In this document: piece by piece, positions 63,030-64,000 of the stretch
Position numbering within the stretch: the first letter of the stretch is position 1
Layout: every line of letters begins with the position of its first letter
Source of the DNA: Streptomyces sp. 840.1
GTDB lineage: Bacteria; Actinomycetota; Actinomycetes; Streptomycetales; Streptomycetaceae
Length of the DNA: 64,000 nucleotides
Direction of reading: 5' to 3'
Assembly: GCF_003751445.1 (NCBI RefSeq)
Contig: NZ_RJUU01000003.1
Location: 310,001 to 374,000, forward strand
Program-made: the position numbers and the translations under genes
Notes under the pieces: generated by a model
What the model was told of the DNA's origin: nothing
Database searches by the model: none
Seen by the model: only the letters and a program-made list of their open reading frames with translations

Positions 63030-64000
63030 ATGATCCGGTTCGAGCAGGTCGGCAAGGTGTACCCGGACGGTACGAAGGCCGTCCACGAACTGTCCTTCGA
63101 GGTCGCCGAGGGTGAGCTCGTCACCCTGGTCGGCCCGTCCGGCTGCGGCAAGACCACCACGATGATGATGGTCAACCGGCTGATCGAGCCGACCTCGGGA
63201 CGGATCCTGGTGAACGGCGAGGACATCTCGAAGGTCGACCCCGTGAAGCTGCGCCGGGGTATCGGCTACGTCATCCAGCAGGTCGGGCTCTTCCCGCACC
63301 GCACGGTCCTCGACAACACCGCCACCGTCCCGGCGCTGATCGGCTGGAAGCGGTCCAGGGCCCGGGAGCGGGCGGCCGAACTGCTGGATCTGGTGGGCCT
63401 GGATCCGGCGACGTACGGCTCCCGCTACCCCGCGCAGCTCTCCGGCGGCCAGCGCCAGCGGGTCGGCGTGGCACGGGCACTGGCCGCCGATCCGCCGGTG
63501 CTCCTGATGGACGAACCGTTCGGCGCGGTGGACCCGGTGGTGCGGGAGCGGCTGCAGAACGAGTTCCTGAGCCTGCAGGCCACGGTCAGGAAGACGGTCC
63601 TGATGGTCACCCACGACATCGAGGAGGCGGTGCGGATGGGCGACCGGATCGCGGTGTACGGGGAGGGCCGCATCGAGCAGTTCGACAGTCCGGGGGCGGT
63701 GCTCGGCTCCCCCGCCACCCCGTACGTGGCCCGGTTCGTCGGCGCCGACCGGGGCCTCAAGCGGCTCTCGGTCACCACGATCGAACCCGAGGACCTGGAG
63801 GAGCCCCCGGTGGCCCGGCTGGACGAGCCGGTCCGGGTGGCGGCGGCCCGGCTCGGCGCCGCGGGCTCACGGTGGGCGGTCGTCCTGAGCGGTGCGGGCG
63901 AGCTGCACGGCTGGGTGTCGGCGGACGCGTTGCGGATCGCCGGGGAGTCCGGCACGGTGGGCGAACTCGCCCGCCGGATGGACGCGTGGGTGCCGGTCGG
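63030..64000 (+). CDS. Osmoprotectant (OpuCA-type) ABC ATPase, cut by window edge
   Basis: At least 323 residues, running off the right edge. Walker A is GPSGCGKTT, Q-loop is IQQVGLFPHR, signature is LSGGQRQRVGVARAL and Walker B is VLLMDEPFGAVDP. The C-terminal region begins a CBS-like module. ATG 63030 has no ribosome site; a -10-like TAACGT ends seven bases upstream, so a leaderless transcript is possible. The family imports glycine betaine, choline or carnitine. It is a second betaine-type importer, distinct from the ProV-like gene at 28180. Confidence 0.9.
   Translation, partial: MIRFEQVGKVYPDGTKAVHELSFEVAEGELVTLVGPSGCGKTTTMMMVNRLIEPTSGRILVNGEDISKVDPVKLRRGIGYVIQQVGLFPHRTVLDNTATVPALIGWKRSRARERAAELLDLVGLDPATYGSRYPAQLSGGQRQRVGVARALAADPPVLLMDEPFGAVDPVVRERLQNEFLSLQATVRKTVLMVTHDIEEAVRMGDRIAVYGEGRIEQFDSPGAVLGSPATPYVARFVGADRGLKRLSVTTIEPEDLEEPPVARLDEPVRVAAARLGAAGSRWAVVLSGAGELHGWVSADALRIAGESGTVGELARRMDAWVPV

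Overview
The window looks like chromosomal DNA of a Streptomyces species. GC content is very high with strong G/C bias at third codon positions, GTG and TTG starts occur, SigA-like promoters are sparse, and the gene families are typical of the genus (SpoIIE-type phosphatase, MoxR/VWA pairs, ABC-F proteins, TNT-domain secreted protein, DUF4331, fasciclin lipoprotein). argG and the SoxR-box ABC exporter in the same window suggest a chromosome-arm location. No rRNA, tRNA, CRISPR array, prophage or intact insertion sequence was seen. The only mobile-element trace is a decayed IS630-type transposase fragment at 56680-56986.

Left part (1-18 kb): a partial UvrA-like ABC protein, a VOC protein and an IclR regulator. 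Then a three-gene unit (unrecognised protein, MoxR ATPase, metallopeptidase/VWA protein) that ends in a long perfect hairpin. Two ABC-F genes follow; the first has a 9-codon leader ORF whose stop codon sits in a hairpin. Next come an XRE-cupin regulator divergent from a BenE-type permease, with two abutting 16-bp operators between them, and an ABC exporter. A minus-strand group encodes a His-rich NicO metal exporter, a TPR protein and a DUF4331 protein.

Middle part (20-45 kb): a truncated zinc anti-sigma factor faces a fasciclin lipoprotein. Then an MFS transporter, two methyltransferases, and a choline-to-glycine-betaine cassette (aldehyde dehydrogenase, GMC oxidoreductase, ABC ATPase, tandem-fused permease, binding lipoprotein). 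A secreted TNT-like NADase candidate overlaps the transcription unit of a tiny partner gene. A SpoIIE/HATPase fusion phosphatase and a SoxR-box ABC exporter follow. Next are a PepSY lipoprotein, a small conserved-looking protein, an NMT1/SsuA-type ABC uptake system, and a divergent CitA/CitB-type two-component system.

Right part (44.6-64 kb): a DUF779 protein, a cysteine-rich protein, and an SDR plus MerR pair expressed from a MerR-type 19-bp-spacer promoter. A three-gene acyl-CoA dehydrogenase pair/quinone oxidoreductase operon has a TetR-like operator. A secreted GH84 N-acetylglucosaminidase has a DasR-like box at its promoter. Then a dienoyl-CoA-reductase-like SDR, an enoyl-CoA hydratase, a PIG-L deacetylase, the IS630 remnant, and a MerR plus serine hydrolase pair. 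The end holds argG (apparently leaderless, with an ARG-box-like palindrome), a rhodanese with a CsoR-family-like operator, an S33 peptidase, and the start of a second betaine-type ABC ATPase.

All functional calls rest on motif recognition by eye. No database search was run.
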